Notes: generated by a model not told the origin, from the letters alone. Counted from the stretch's first letter, positions 43,463-52,711 are shown. The stretch: DNA of 64,000 nucleotides from Geomonas anaerohicana (GCF_016458305.1 NZ_JAEMHL010000001.1:62001-126000), one strand, 5' to 3'. Numbers and translations are program-made.

Positions 43463-45568
43463 ATGGAACTGAGAAAGACACATAGCGTCGTACTCGATGA
43501 AGGGGATCCCGAACAGAAACGCGCCGAGATACTGCAGTACTTCGAGGCAACCTTTACCATAGACGAACTGCTCTATGACACCCTGAAGGATGACGGTGCC
43601 TTCTACCTGAGGGCGGACCGGTTGCGCCACCCGCTTATTTTCTACTTCGGGCATACCGCCTCCTTCTTCGTCAACAAGCTGTTGATCGCCCGGGTCATCG
43701 AGAAGCGGATCGACCCGCGACTGGAGGCCATGTTTGCCGTCGGCGTGGACGAGATGTCCTGGGACGACCTGGATGAGACCCATTACGACTGGCCGACCCG
43801 GGCCGAGGTGAAGGCGTACCGCGATCAGGTGCGCGGGCTGGTCACCGGGTTGATCAAGACCCTGCCGCTCACCCTCCCCATTACCTGGGAGAGCCCCTTC
43901 TGGGCCATCATGATGGGGATCGAGCACGAACGGATCCACCTGGAAACGTCTTCGGTATTGATCCGCCAGCTCCCCATCGACCGGGTGCGCCGCCACGAGT
44001 TCTGGGAAATCTGCCGCGATACGGGGGGGGGGCCGGAGAACGAGCTAGTTCCTGTTCCGGGCGGGCAGGTGGTGCTGGGCAAGGAAGAAGGGCATCCCCT
44101 CTACGGGTGGGACAACGAGTACGGCCATCACGAGGCGCAGCTGCAGCCCTTCGCCGCCTCAAAATACCTGGTCTCCAACCGTGAATACCTTTCCTTCGTG
44201 GAGGCAGGAGGTTACCGGGAGGAACGCTGGTGGACGGAAGAAGGGTGGCACTGGCGTACCTTCAAACAGGCCGAGCACCCGCTGTTCTGGGTGCAGCGCC
44301 CGCACGGCTGGGGACTGCGCACCATGGTCGAGGTGATAGATCTCCCCTGGAACTGGCCGGCGGAGGTGAATTATCTCGAGGCGAAGGCGTTCTGCAACTG
44401 GCTCGCGGAAAAGACCGGGAAACGGATCCGCCTGCCCAGCGAGGACGAGTGGTATCGGATCTACGATGCCGCGGGTGTGCGGGATCCGCAGCAGTGGCGC
44501 GAGGCCCCCGGCAACATCAACCTCGCCTACTGGGCCTCGTCCTGCCCGGTGGACCGCTTCCGCTTCGGGGAACTCTTCGACGTCGTGGGCAACGTCTGGC
44601 AGTGGACCGAAACGCCTATCTACGCCTTCCACGGCTTCCGGATCCATCCCTGGTACGACGATTTTTCCACGCCGACCTTCGACACGCGCCATAACCTGAT
44701 CAAGGGAGGATCCTGGATCTCCACCGGTAACGAGGCTACCCGCGAGTCGCGCTACGCCTTCCGGCGCCACTTCTTCCAGCACGCAGGCTTTCGTTACGTG
44801 GAAAGCGACAATCCGGTGCAACTGCACGAGGATCCCTACGAAACCGATGCGCTGGCCGCGCAGTACTGCGACGCCCACTACGGTCCCGAGCACTTCGGGG
44901 TTGACAACTTTGCCAAGGCTTGCGCGGATATTTGTTTGGAGGTAACATCCGGGCGCGCCAGGGGACATGCCCTCGATCTCGGCTGCGCAGTGGGACGGGC
45001 CAGCTTTGAATTGGCGCGGGGCTTTGACCGGGTAACGGGAATCGACTTCTCCAGCAGGTTCTTCCGTTTGGCGGCGCGGATGCAGGAGGAAGGGTACCTG
45101 CGCTACGCCCTTCCCGAAGAGGGCGAGATCGTCTCCTACCATGAGCTGAGCCTGGAAGAGCTGGGGCTTGCCCCCCTGCGCGACCGGGTGCAGTTCTACC
45201 AGGGGGACGCCTGCAACCTGCCGGACAAGTTCGTCGGCTATGATCTAGTCCTTGCCGCCAACATCTTGGACCGGCTCTATTCGCCGCGCCGCTTCCTGGC
45301 GTCCGTCCGCGGCCGCCTCAACCCGGGGGGGCTCCTGGTGCTGGTTTCCCCCTATACCTGGCAGGAGGAGTACACCAAGAAAGAAGAGTGGCTGGGCGGC
45401 TACCGCGAGGCGGGCGAGCCGGTGTGGACCCTGGATGCCCTCAAGGCAGAGCTGTCGCCTCATTTCCGGATGCTGGGCGAGCCGCGCGACGTTCCCTTCG
45501 TGATACGGGAGACGCGCCGCAAGTTCCAGCACGGCATTTCCGAACTGACCGTATGGGAGCTTAAATGA
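43463..45568 (+). CDS. ovoA: OvoA: 5-histidylcysteine sulfoxide synthase / 4-mercaptohistidine N1-methyltransferase
   Basis: About 701 residues with three domains in the OvoA order. A DinB-like iron domain carries FYFGHTASFFVNKL and GIEHERIHLETSSVLIRQLP (HxxxHxE). An FGE-type domain follows (residues ~190-450; GNVWQWTETP, LIKGGSWISTGNEATRESR), and a C-terminal SAM methyltransferase (ALDLGCAVGRASFELARGF). The enzyme joins cysteine to histidine with O2 and later methylates the imidazole, giving ovothiol A, an antioxidant thiol. ATG 43463 is chosen because GAGGGG lies six bases upstream. The stop overlaps the next ATG. EgtB is the related alternative but lacks the methyltransferase. Confidence 0.93.
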   Translation: MELRKTHSVVLDEGDPEQKRAEILQYFEATFTIDELLYDTLKDDGAFYLRADRLRHPLIFYFGHTASFFVNKLLIARVIEKRIDPRLEAMFAVGVDEMSWDDLDETHYDWPTRAEVKAYRDQVRGLVTGLIKTLPLTLPITWESPFWAIMMGIEHERIHLETSSVLIRQLPIDRVRRHEFWEICRDTGGGPENELVPVPGGQVVLGKEEGHPLYGWDNEYGHHEAQLQPFAASKYLVSNREYLSFVEAGGYREERWWTEEGWHWRTFKQAEHPLFWVQRPHGWGLRTMVEVIDLPWNWPAEVNYLEAKAFCNWLAEKTGKRIRLPSEDEWYRIYDAAGVRDPQQWREAPGNINLAYWASSCPVDRFRFGELFDVVGNVWQWTETPIYAFHGFRIHPWYDDFSTPTFDTRHNLIKGGSWISTGNEATRESRYAFRRHFFQHAGFRYVESDNPVQLHEDPYETDALAAQYCDAHYGPEHFGVDNFAKACADICLEVTSGRARGHALDLGCAVGRASFELARGFDRVTGIDFSSRFFRLAARMQEEGYLRYALPEEGEIVSYHELSLEELGLAPLRDRVQFYQGDACNLPDKFVGYDLVLAANILDRLYSPRRFLASVRGRLNPGGLLVLVSPYTWQEEYTKKEEWLGGYREAGEPVWTLDALKAELSPHFRMLGEPRDVPFVIRETRRKFQHGISELTVWELK

Positions 45569-46722
45569 CGCAGAAGAAGTTCGATTTCGACGAGATCATC
45601 GACCGGCGCGGCACCGCGAGCGAGAAGTGGGACAAGTATCGCGACCGCGACATCATCCCCCTGTGGGTGGCGGACATGGATTTCCGCTCCCCCCCCGCGA
45701 TTATAAAAGCGCTGCACGAGCGGGTGGAACACGGCGTCTTCGGCTACACCGCACCGCCGCAGGGGCTGGTGCAGGCGGTGATCGACTCGTTGCAGGCGGA
45801 GTTCGATTGGCAGGTGCGTAAGGAGTGGATCACCTGGCTCCCCGGCCTCGTTACCGGGCTCAACGTGAGCTGCCGCGCGGTGGGGGAGGCGGGGGACGAT
45901 GTCGTCACCTTCACCCCGGTCTATCCTCCCTTCATGTCGGCGCCTCCTCTTTCCGGCCGCAACGTGATCAACGTCCCCCTTGTCTGCAAGGCGGGGCGCT
46001 GGGGACTGGACCTGGAGGCGCTGGAGGCCGCGGTGACCCCGAGGACGAGGCAGCTTCTTTTGTGCAGCCCGCACAACCCGGTGGGGCGGGTCTGGACCCG
46101 CGATGAGCTGGCGGCCCTGGACGACTTCGCGGCGCGGCACGACCTGGTCATCTGCAGCGACGACATCCACGCCGGCCTGGTGCTGGAGCCGGGCGTGCGG
46201 CACATCCCGATCGCCACGCTCTCCCCGGAGACCAGCCGGCGCACCATCACGCTGATGGCGCCCAGCAAGACCTACAACGTGCCGGGGCTCGGCTGCTCCT
46301 TTGCCGTCATCTCCGACGACTCATTGCGCCGGGCCTTCAGGAAAGCGATGGGGCGCATCGTGCCGCACGTGAATTTGTTGGGCTACACCGCCGCCGAGGC
46401 GGCCTACCGTGAGGGAGAGGAGTGGCGCCAGGAACTCCTGGAGTACCTGCGCGGCAACCGGGACCTGGTGGAACGGGAATTGACCGCGCTCGGGCTACCG
46501 GTGGCGCGGGTCGAGGCGACTTACCTTTCGTGGATCGATGTGAGGGAGACGGGGATCGAAGATCCGGTGCGCTTTTTCGAGGAAGCAGGCGTCGGCCTCT
46601 CCGGCGGGAGCGACTTCGGCCTTGCCGGCTACGTGCGGCTCAACTTCGGCTGCCGTCGGGAACTGCTGCAGGAGGCGCTCAGGCGCATGAGGGTTGCGTT
46701 GGAGGGAATGCCGAGGAGGTAA
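45565..46722 (+). CDS. ovoB: OvoB-type PLP C-S lyase (MalY/PatB family)
   Basis: A 385-aa PLP enzyme of the MalY/PatB cystathionine beta-lyase family: LWVADMDFRSPPAI near the N-terminus, CSPHNPVGRVW, SDDIHAGLVL and the PLP lysine in LMAPSKTYNVPGLGCSF. Its ATG overlaps the ovoA stop (ATGA). In ovothiol synthesis OvoB cleaves 5-histidylcysteine sulfoxide to 5-thiohistidine, which OvoA then methylates, so the coupling makes OvoB the best reading. On sequence alone a generic cystathionine beta-lyase could not be excluded. Confidence 0.85.
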   Translation: MTQKKFDFDEIIDRRGTASEKWDKYRDRDIIPLWVADMDFRSPPAIIKALHERVEHGVFGYTAPPQGLVQAVIDSLQAEFDWQVRKEWITWLPGLVTGLNVSCRAVGEAGDDVVTFTPVYPPFMSAPPLSGRNVINVPLVCKAGRWGLDLEALEAAVTPRTRQLLLCSPHNPVGRVWTRDELAALDDFAARHDLVICSDDIHAGLVLEPGVRHIPIATLSPETSRRTITLMAPSKTYNVPGLGCSFAVISDDSLRRAFRKAMGRIVPHVNLLGYTAAEAAYREGEEWRQELLEYLRGNRDLVERELTALGLPVARVEATYLSWIDVRETGIEDPVRFFEEAGVGLSGGSDFGLAGYVRLNFGCRRELLQEALRRMRVALEGMPRR

Positions 46723-46732
46723 AAGAGCAGAA

Positions 46733-46896
46733 GGGACAGGCTCCGTTAGGTGCCTGTCCCTCTAGCGGAACGCTCCGTTCCGCTTAGCCCACCTTACCCA
46801 ACCCCCTCCAACCTCCCCCCGGAGGGGGGAGGTTGGAGGGGGGAAGGATGCTTGTTTGCCCCCCTCCCTAACCCTCCCCCTCCGGGGGAGGGGACG
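46733..46896. repeat. GGGACAGGC hairpin plus a plus/minus pair of C/G repeats
   Basis: Between ovoB and guaC (convergent): a GGGACAGGCTCC/GTGCCTGTCCC hairpin and its CGGAACGCTCCGTTCCG tail at 46733-46785, a plus C/G unit at about 46801-46846 and a minus unit at 46859-46896. The last unit touches the guaC stop codon. Confidence 0.82.
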
Positions 46897-47940
46897 TTAA
46901 CCGAATATCCGATTCTCCTGTTCCCCCACCCTGATAAAGGTGGTGCGTTTGGTCAGCTCCTTGAGCGCCGCCGCACCCACGTACGTGCAGGCGGAACGGA
47001 CACCTCCCAGGATGTCGCGCACCGTCTCGTCGATGGGGCCGCGATAGGGTACTTCCACCGTCTTTCCTTCCGAGGCGCGATAATGCGCCACCCCGCCGGA
47101 ATGCTTGTCCATGGCTGTCGCCGAACTCATGCCGTAAAAGAGCTTGAACTGCCTCCCGCCGCGTTCCACGATCTGGCCGCCGCTCTCGTCGTGTCCCGCG
47201 AACATCCCCCCCAGCATCACGAAGTCGGCGCCACCGCCGAAGGCCTTGGCGACGTCGCCCGGGCAGGTGCAGCCGCCGTCGGAAACGATCCTCCCCCCCA
47301 GGCCGTGTGCCGCATCCGCGCACTCGATCACCGCGGAGAGTTGCGGGTAACCCACGCCGGCCTTGACGCGGGTGGTGCAGACCGAGCCCGGGCCGATGCC
47401 GACCTTGACGATGTCCGCACCGGACAGGAGCAGCTCCTCGACCATCTCGCCGGTGACCACGTTGCCCGCCACGATGGTCTTGTCCGGGAACGTTTCGCGC
47501 ACCTTCTGCACGTACTCGACGAAGCTTTCCGCATAGCCGTTGGCGACGTCGATGCAGATGAACTGGAGCTTGGGATGGTTGGCGATGATGGCGGAGCACT
47601 TTTCGTAGTCGCTGTCGGAGGTGCCGGTGCTGACCATGATGCGGTTGTAGATGTCGTCGCCGTGGTTGTGGTTGGTGAGCCAGGCGTCCCAGTCTGCGAC
47701 CGTGTAGTGCTTGTGCAGCGCGGTCAGCATCCCGTGTTCCGCGAGCCGGTCGGCAACCTCGAAGGTGCCGGTGGTGTCCATGTTGGCGGCGATCACCGGG
47801 ATGCCGCTCCAATCGTACTTGCTGTGCAGAAACCTGAAATGTCGCTGCAGGTCGACCTGGGCCCTGCTTTTCAGGTTGGACCTCTTGGGCCGGATCAGCA
47901 CGTCACTGAATCCCAGCTTCACGTCGCTTTCAAGGAACAT
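46897..47940 (-). CDS. guaC: GMP reductase
   Basis: A 347-aa enzyme of the IMPDH/GMPR family, exactly the length of E. coli GuaC and very similar to it ([38 protein letters not shown]). The catalytic Cys loop is [11 protein letters not shown], followed by [10 protein letters not shown]. It lacks the CBS domains of IMP dehydrogenase. It reduces GMP to IMP with NADPH, a purine-salvage step. GGAGG precedes the ATG. Confidence 0.95.
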   Translation of the reverse strand: MFLESDVKLGFSDVLIRPKRSNLKSRAQVDLQRHFRFLHSKYDWSGIPVIAANMDTTGTFEVADRLAEHGMLTALHKHYTVADWDAWLTNHNHGDDIYNRIMVSTGTSDSDYEKCSAIIANHPKLQFICIDVANGYAESFVEYVQKVRETFPDKTIVAGNVVTGEMVEELLLSGADIVKVGIGPGSVCTTRVKAGVGYPQLSAVIECADAAHGLGGRIVSDGGCTCPGDVAKAFGGGADFVMLGGMFAGHDESGGQIVERGGRQFKLFYGMSSATAMDKHSGGVAHYRASEGKTVEVPYRGPIDETVRDILGGVRSACTYVGAAALKELTKRTTFIRVGEQENRIFG

Positions 47941-48109
47941 GTCATTTCCTCCGTTGGGGTACCTTTATTCTCTTCTCTGTCTTTTTGCAGGCTCACAGCC
48001 AGTAAAGAGAGTACCGGAAAAGAACTAGGCCACAAGTTGCATGTGATTCCGACCGCTTGTTGAGTTTGGCAAAGCGCTGTGCTAGAGTGCGCGGCGGAGG
48101 GTTGTATAC

Positions 48110-49363
48110 ATGATCGATGCACGTCAGCGCCGTCAGCGCTGGTTGATTTTTTTCATCCTGTCCCTGATCTATATCCTGGTTTACTTCTACCGCGTATCGC
48201 TTGCCGTAGTCGCCAAGGACGTCTCCCGCGACCTTAACCTTACCCCGGCGCAACTGGGCTCTCTCTCCAGCATCCTTTTCTACGTCTATGCCGCCGCCCA
48301 GATCCCGCTGGGACCGATGATCGACCGGCTCGGGAGCCGCGTGGTGATCAGCGGTTGCGGCGTGCTGACCGCCATCGGCGGCATCCTCTTCTCGCAGGCG
48401 GGAAACATGGGGCAGGCCCTTGCCGCCCGCGTCCTGATTGGGATCGGGACCGCCTCCGTTTTGATGGCGACCTTCAGTCTCTTCAGCCACTGGTTCACCA
48501 AGAAGGAATTCGGCCGCGTCTCCGGATTCATGGTCGCGGTGGGCAACATGGGCAACCTGGCCGGCACCGCGCCGCTTGCGCTGGCAGTAGCCTGGATCGG
48601 CTGGCGCAACTCCTTCCTCGCTATCGGTGTCATGCAGGCACTGGCCACGGTACTGGTTTTCCTGCTGGTGCGGGACCGGCCTTCCATGGCCGTGGAGGGG
48701 GGCGGCGAACCGGCGCCGGCGAAGATGGGGATGCTGCAGGCGTGGAAGCACGTTACCACCAACCGGGACTTCTGGCTCCTGGCGGGTCTTGCTTTCGCCT
48801 GGTACGGATGCTACCTGGCAGTGCAGGGGCTGTGGGGCGGCCCGTACCTGATGGAGGTGCTCAAACTGACGCGCGAGGAGACGGGGCGGATGCTGATGTT
48901 CACCTCGATCGGCTTCATTTGCGGCAGCCTGGTCATCGACACCGTTGCGCGCAAGCTTTTCCATTCTTACAGGAAGACCTTCCTCTGTGGGCAGATACTG
49001 TTGCTGGTCCTGATGGTGGGGTTCCAGGGGCCGATCGATCGTCTCCCCCTGCTGGTTTTGGGCGTGTATTTCTTCTGCCTGGGGCTCGCCGTGTCCAGCG
49101 GTGTCATGATCTACCCGATCAACCGCTCCATGTTCCCGGTCTCCATTGTGGGCACCGCGCTCACCTCCATCAACCTGTTCGTGCTCTTGGGGGCGGCTTC
49201 CGTGCAGCAGATCATGGGTGTGGTCATCGACGCCGTGGGCAAGACCACGCCGGAGGCGACGGTGCAGGCCTTCCACTCGGCCTTCATGGTTCCGGTGGGG
49301 ATCCAGGCCGTGGCGGCGGCGTTGTTTTTCTTTGCCAGGGATTACTGGGAGAAAAGCGCGTAA
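48110..49363 (+). CDS. Major facilitator superfamily transporter
   Basis: A 417-aa protein with twelve helices. MFS motif A appears as GPMIDRLGSRVVI, with N-terminal YILVYFYRVSLAVVAKDVSRD resembling the sugar-phosphate/anion-cation symporter side of the family. The substrate is unknown. Divergent from guaC across 169 bases; GGAGGG precedes the ATG. It may share a regulator with the purine gene but nothing shows this. Confidence 0.88.
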   Translation: MIDARQRRQRWLIFFILSLIYILVYFYRVSLAVVAKDVSRDLNLTPAQLGSLSSILFYVYAAAQIPLGPMIDRLGSRVVISGCGVLTAIGGILFSQAGNMGQALAARVLIGIGTASVLMATFSLFSHWFTKKEFGRVSGFMVAVGNMGNLAGTAPLALAVAWIGWRNSFLAIGVMQALATVLVFLLVRDRPSMAVEGGGEPAPAKMGMLQAWKHVTTNRDFWLLAGLAFAWYGCYLAVQGLWGGPYLMEVLKLTREETGRMLMFTSIGFICGSLVIDTVARKLFHSYRKTFLCGQILLLVLMVGFQGPIDRLPLLVLGVYFFCLGLAVSSGVMIYPINRSMFPVSIVGTALTSINLFVLLGAASVQQIMGVVIDAVGKTTPEATVQAFHSAFMVPVGIQAVAAALFFFARDYWEKSA

Positions 49364-49376
49364 GGGGGGAAAGGCA

Positions 49377-49401
49377 GGGGCTGGGGACTAGGGGCTAGGG
49401 G
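49377..49401 (+). other. G-quadruplex motif
   Basis: Four GGGG runs at 49377-49380, 49383-49386, 49391-49394 and 49398-49401 with loops of 2-4 bases fit an intramolecular quadruplex. It lies just after the MFS gene, within a small tandem array of GGGGCTA blocks, and would be in the 3' end of that transcript. Confidence 0.7.
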
Positions 49402-49462
49402 CTGGAGTAGAGGCGGCAGGCCAAAGTCCAGGTGACCTGTGAGTTGTGATTCGTGATGGTGA

Positions 49463-50467
49463 CTAGGGGGCCAGGTCTGCTACGGCGGCGCGGAAGGCGG
49501 TGAGGTTCTTGGCCCGCTTGAGTTGTTTCAGTTCGCGCTCCAACTCGTGATCCTCGACGTTGGACACGACGCCTTTGATCTTACCCAGCACCTGCATGTC
49601 GCCGCAAAAGAGCTTTCCGTAGAGGGGGAGCAGGTCGGTCAGGTAGCGGTGCAGCATGGCCCGCCTCTCCGTGACGTCCGGCTCCGCGCAGGCCCGGCCC
49701 CGCAGCCGCTCGAAGAGCATCGGCTCCCCGATGCCGCCGCGACCGAGCATCAGTCCTGCCGCCCCGGTCTTCTCCAGCAGCTCAAGGCCGCATGCGGCGC
49801 TCCTGATGTCGCCGTTGGCGATGACGGGAATGGCGGTCTGTCTGATTACCTCAGCGGTGACGGTGTGGTCGGCAAAACCGTCGTAGGCCTGGCGCACCGT
49901 GCGCGGGTGCAGCACCAGGAAGTCGACCTTGGACCGCTCGAAGAGCGGCAGGAGCGTGAAGATCTGGCGCGGATCGTCGTAGCCGGCGCGGATCTTCACC
50001 GAGAAGGAGCCGTGGATCTCTTCGCGTAGCGCCGGGATGATCTCTTCCAGCAGTTCCGGGCGCTTCAGCATGCCGCCGCCGGTAAGTCCGCTGGTCATGC
50101 GGCCGTAGGGGCAGCCCATGTTCAGGTTGATGTGAATGGCTCCTGCCTTTTGCGCCGTCCTCGCCGCGGCGACCAGCGCATCCCTGCCATGTCCGATCAG
50201 TTGGACCACCAACGGCACCCCGTTTTCCTCAGCGGCGCATTCGCGTACGTCCCCCGGCATCAGGAGCTTTTTCTCCGACTGCGAATTGACGCGCATGAAC
50301 TCGGTCCAGACTACGTCCGGGCGCACCCAGGTCGTGAACAGCTCACGCAGCGCGCGGTTGGTGAGTCCCTGCATGGGCGCGAGCATGAGCGGCTTTTCCC
50401 CCGGGTTCCAGGGGAGCACGTTGTTTGTTACGGGATTGGTGGCGGGATTTGCTTCGGTAGTCTGCAT
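49463..50467 (-). CDS. dus: tRNA-dihydrouridine synthase
   Basis: A 334-aa FMN enzyme that reduces uridine to dihydrouridine in the tRNA D-loop. Motifs: LMLAPMQGLTNRALRELF at the start, the catalytic-cysteine region HINLNMGCPYGRMTSG near residue 117, VKIRAGYDD, LHPRT, and VIANGDIRSA with GLMLGRGG for FMN phosphate. It belongs to the Dus family but I cannot assign it to A, B or C. No strong Shine-Dalgarno is seen before the ATG. Confidence 0.9.
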   Translation of the reverse strand: MQTTEANPATNPVTNNVLPWNPGEKPLMLAPMQGLTNRALRELFTTWVRPDVVWTEFMRVNSQSEKKLLMPGDVRECAAEENGVPLVVQLIGHGRDALVAAARTAQKAGAIHINLNMGCPYGRMTSGLTGGGMLKRPELLEEIIPALREEIHGSFSVKIRAGYDDPRQIFTLLPLFERSKVDFLVLHPRTVRQAYDGFADHTVTAEVIRQTAIPVIANGDIRSAACGLELLEKTGAAGLMLGRGGIGEPMLFERLRGRACAEPDVTERRAMLHRYLTDLLPLYGKLFCGDMQVLGKIKGVVSNVEDHELERELKQLKRAKNLTAFRAAVADLAP

Positions 50468-50558
50468 GATGTTCAGGAATGATGCTCTTTACGTGGGGAG
50501 GCGATCTCGCCTTAAATTTACTGTTGCCCCTGTTGCATAAAAAAGGGATGAGCACCAT

Positions 50559-50659
50559 GCTCCTCCCCCCGGAGGGAGGAGGTTGGGAGGGGGGAACTAC
50601 TAAAGCAAAGTGGCTTGAGCAGCCCCCTCCCTATCCCTCCCCCTCCGGGGGAGGGGACG
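50559..50659. repeat. Plus/minus pair of C/G palindromic repeats
   Basis: Plus unit 50559-50597 and minus unit 50621-50659, 23 bases apart, upstream of dus and downstream of the SlyD-type gene. Confidence 0.85.
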
Positions 50660-50691
50660 TGGCGTCATCCCTGTAGACAGGGACCATTTAT

Positions 50692-51204
50692 TTAGAGAAT
50701 TTCGAGCAGTTCGATTTCGTAGGTGATGTCTTCGCCTGCCAGCGGATGGTTGGCGTCGACGACGATAGCGGTGTCGTTCACTTCGACCACGACTACGTCG
50801 ACCGGCTCGTCATCATCGCCGGTCAGCTCCAGCTCCATGCCGACTTCCGGAACGATGTCGCCGGTCAACTGCTCGCGGCTGATGGCGAATACCTCGTCCT
50901 CGTCGTACTCGCCGAAGGCGTCTTCGGCCGGGATCAGGACTTTCTTCTTCTCGCCAGGCGCCATGCCGACCAGGGCCTCTTCGATCTGCGGGAAGAAGTC
51001 CTCGTTGCCTATGGTGAGCTCCAGCGGACCGTGGTCGCCGCAGCCGCAGTCGTCGTCTCCGCAGCCGTCATCGTCGCAGCCGCAGCCGCAATCGTCGTCA
51101 TCGCAGCAACCGGCCTCTTTCACGGTGGTGTCAAAGATGGTGCCGTCTTCCAGGGTGCCGGTGTAGTTGATGCGTACTTTGTCGCCTTGCTTTGCAATTG
51201 CCAT
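50692..51204 (-). CDS. slyD: SlyD-type FKBP peptidyl-prolyl isomerase with internal Cys/Asp-rich insertion
   Basis: A 170-aa protein. The FKBP/IF arrangement is clear: VRINYTGTLEDGTIFDTT, then FFPQIEEALVGMAPGEKKKVLIPAEDAFGEYDEDEVF and NHPLAGEDITYEIELLEIL. Unusually, residues ~32-58 form an insertion composed almost only of Cys, Asp and Gly (KEAGCCDDDDCGCGCDDDG and more; eight Cys). SlyD of E. coli has a metal-binding tail at the C-terminus; here the metal-binding stretch sits inside the isomerase domain and the tail is absent. It probably folds or metallates nickel- or other metal-dependent proteins. Confidence 0.9.
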   Translation of the reverse strand: MAIAKQGDKVRINYTGTLEDGTIFDTTVKEAGCCDDDDCGCGCDDDGCGDDDCGCGDHGPLELTIGNEDFFPQIEEALVGMAPGEKKKVLIPAEDAFGEYDEDEVFAISREQLTGDIVPEVGMELELTGDDDEPVDVVVVEVNDTAIVVDANHPLAGEDITYEIELLEIL

Positions 51205-51370
51205 TTTTACTTGGTTCCTTCTATGGGGTTGATTTCTAGCACGTGGCTATGTCAGGGATGGTACGTGGGACGGCGCCTGCTAGTCCAGTAAAATCTCACG
51301 CGGGTCCCCTTTTTTCTTTTGGTCCTGCGCCGGAGGGCATTGCAGCACGAGCACCAACGTGCTCTCGATT

Positions 51371-51835
51371 TCAGGCAGCCTTGGAAAACTTTCTCACCGC
51401 GAAGCTGTAGCACTGCAGGTAGGTGAGGATCGTGAGCAGGAAGCTGTAGATGATGACGCTGAGGATGAACGGGTCTCCCGGAGCGGCCAGCGCGAAGATA
51501 AAGTAGAAGCCCATGACCGAGATTTTGGTGACGTCTGTCCACCTCTTTTTCTTGGCGAACTCCTTGGCCTCCTCCTGGGTCGGCACCTTCCCGGCCAGTG
51601 CGACGTCGCGTTCGGCCTCCTTGGAGGCAAACCTGAAGATGGGGTAGAAGAACAGCAACTGGATCACGAAGGCGTAGATCACGCCGTTCATGAAGCGATA
51701 CCCCCTGTTCAACGCCTGCAGCCGCTGCTGGAAATTGATCGCGGTATAGATGAGGATGGCGATCAGCCCGAACTGCGCCACGGCAAAAATCTTGATGGTC
51801 TTGTTGATCTTCTTCAGGTCCAGGGTAGCCGCCAT
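51371..51835 (-). CDS. Membrane protein of unknown function
   Basis: About 154 residues with four hydrophobic segments (IKIFAVAQFGLIAILIYTAI, FMNGVIYAFVIQLLFFYPIF, ISVMGFYFIFALAA, FILSVIIYSFLLTILTYLQ) joined by a charged loop (EEAKEFAKKKRWTD). I do not recognise a family. ATG 51835 has AGGAGA upstream; the frame runs further to 51892 but without a site. It is transcribed away from yceH. Confidence 0.8.
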   Translation of the reverse strand: MAATLDLKKINKTIKIFAVAQFGLIAILIYTAINFQQRLQALNRGYRFMNGVIYAFVIQLLFFYPIFRFASKEAERDVALAGKVPTQEEAKEFAKKKRWTDVTKISVMGFYFIFALAAPGDPFILSVIIYSFLLTILTYLQCYSFAVRKFSKAA

Positions 51836-52063
51836 GTCTTCTCCTTGGGTAGAGCGCCTAGCTGCAGCGTTAACTGGGCAATACCATAACAAATAAAATG
51901 ATGTTATACAACAGAAGAGTCTGGCGGTGCCGCTCCCTCTTTTTGCATTGAACCCTGCCGGGGAATCTAGTAAGTTGGAGCGACTTCACGCCCGGGCACG
52001 GTAAAAGGTCCGCTGCTCGTTGTTCTACTGACTACCAGAAGCCCCCGATAAAGGAGCCTTCCC

Positions 52064-52711
52064 ATGGATGTGACGCTTAATGCCGTCGAACTGAGAGTGC
52101 TCGGTTCCCTGATAGAGAAGGAACTGACCACTCCCGAGTACTACCCCCTTTCCCTGAACGCGCTGGTGAACGCCTGCAACCAGAAATCGAACCGTGACCC
52201 GGTCACCAACCTGGACGAGTCCCAGGTGACAGGCGCCCTCGACAGCCTGCGCTTCAAGCAGTTTGCCCTGCTCTCCGGTGCCGGTGGCAGGGTCTCCAAG
52301 TACCGTCACGCGCTGGTGGAGAAGTTCCGCTTCACCCCCGCGGAGCTTGCCCTCTTGTGCGAGCTGATGCTGCGCGGTCCGCAGACCGTTGGTGAGCTGA
52401 GGACACGCGGCGAGCGCATGCACGCCTTCGCCGACCTGGCCGAGGTGGAGGCGGTGCTGCAGGACCTGATGGAGAGGACGCCGCCGCTGGTGACCCGCCT
52501 GCCGGTTCAGCCCGGCCGCAAAGAACCGCGCTATTGCCAACTCTTCGCCGGCGAGCCCGACCTTGCCGAACTGGCGGCAGCGGCAGAAGGCAGCCGGGGC
52601 GGCGCGGGCGGCGAGCGGATCGCGGAACTGGAGCAGGAGGTTGCCGCCTTGCGCGAGGAGGTGGCGGCCTTGCGCCAGACCATCGCCGACTTCAGAAAAT
52701 CTTTCGAATAG
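52064..52711 (+). CDS. yceH: YceH family protein (DUF480)
   Basis: A 215-aa protein with two winged-helix domains: NAVELRVLGSLIEKELTTPEYYPLSLNALVNACNQKSNRDP and LLCELMLRGPQTVGELRTRGERM, both diagnostic of YceH. The C-terminus is a coiled coil (ELEQEVAALREEVAALR). Role unknown; presumed DNA or regulatory function. AGGAG precedes the ATG. Twelve bases separate it from the DUF2288 gene. Confidence 0.93.
   Translation: MDVTLNAVELRVLGSLIEKELTTPEYYPLSLNALVNACNQKSNRDPVTNLDESQVTGALDSLRFKQFALLSGAGGRVSKYRHALVEKFRFTPAELALLCELMLRGPQTVGELRTRGERMHAFADLAEVEAVLQDLMERTPPLVTRLPVQPGRKEPRYCQLFAGEPDLAELAAAAEGSRGGAGGERIAELEQEVAALREEVAALRQTIADFRKSFE

Noticed and set aside
5270-50659. C/G repeats as a CRISPR array
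   Set aside because: The units are palindromic, dispersed over tens of kilobases, in both orientations, with no regular spacers and no cas genes.
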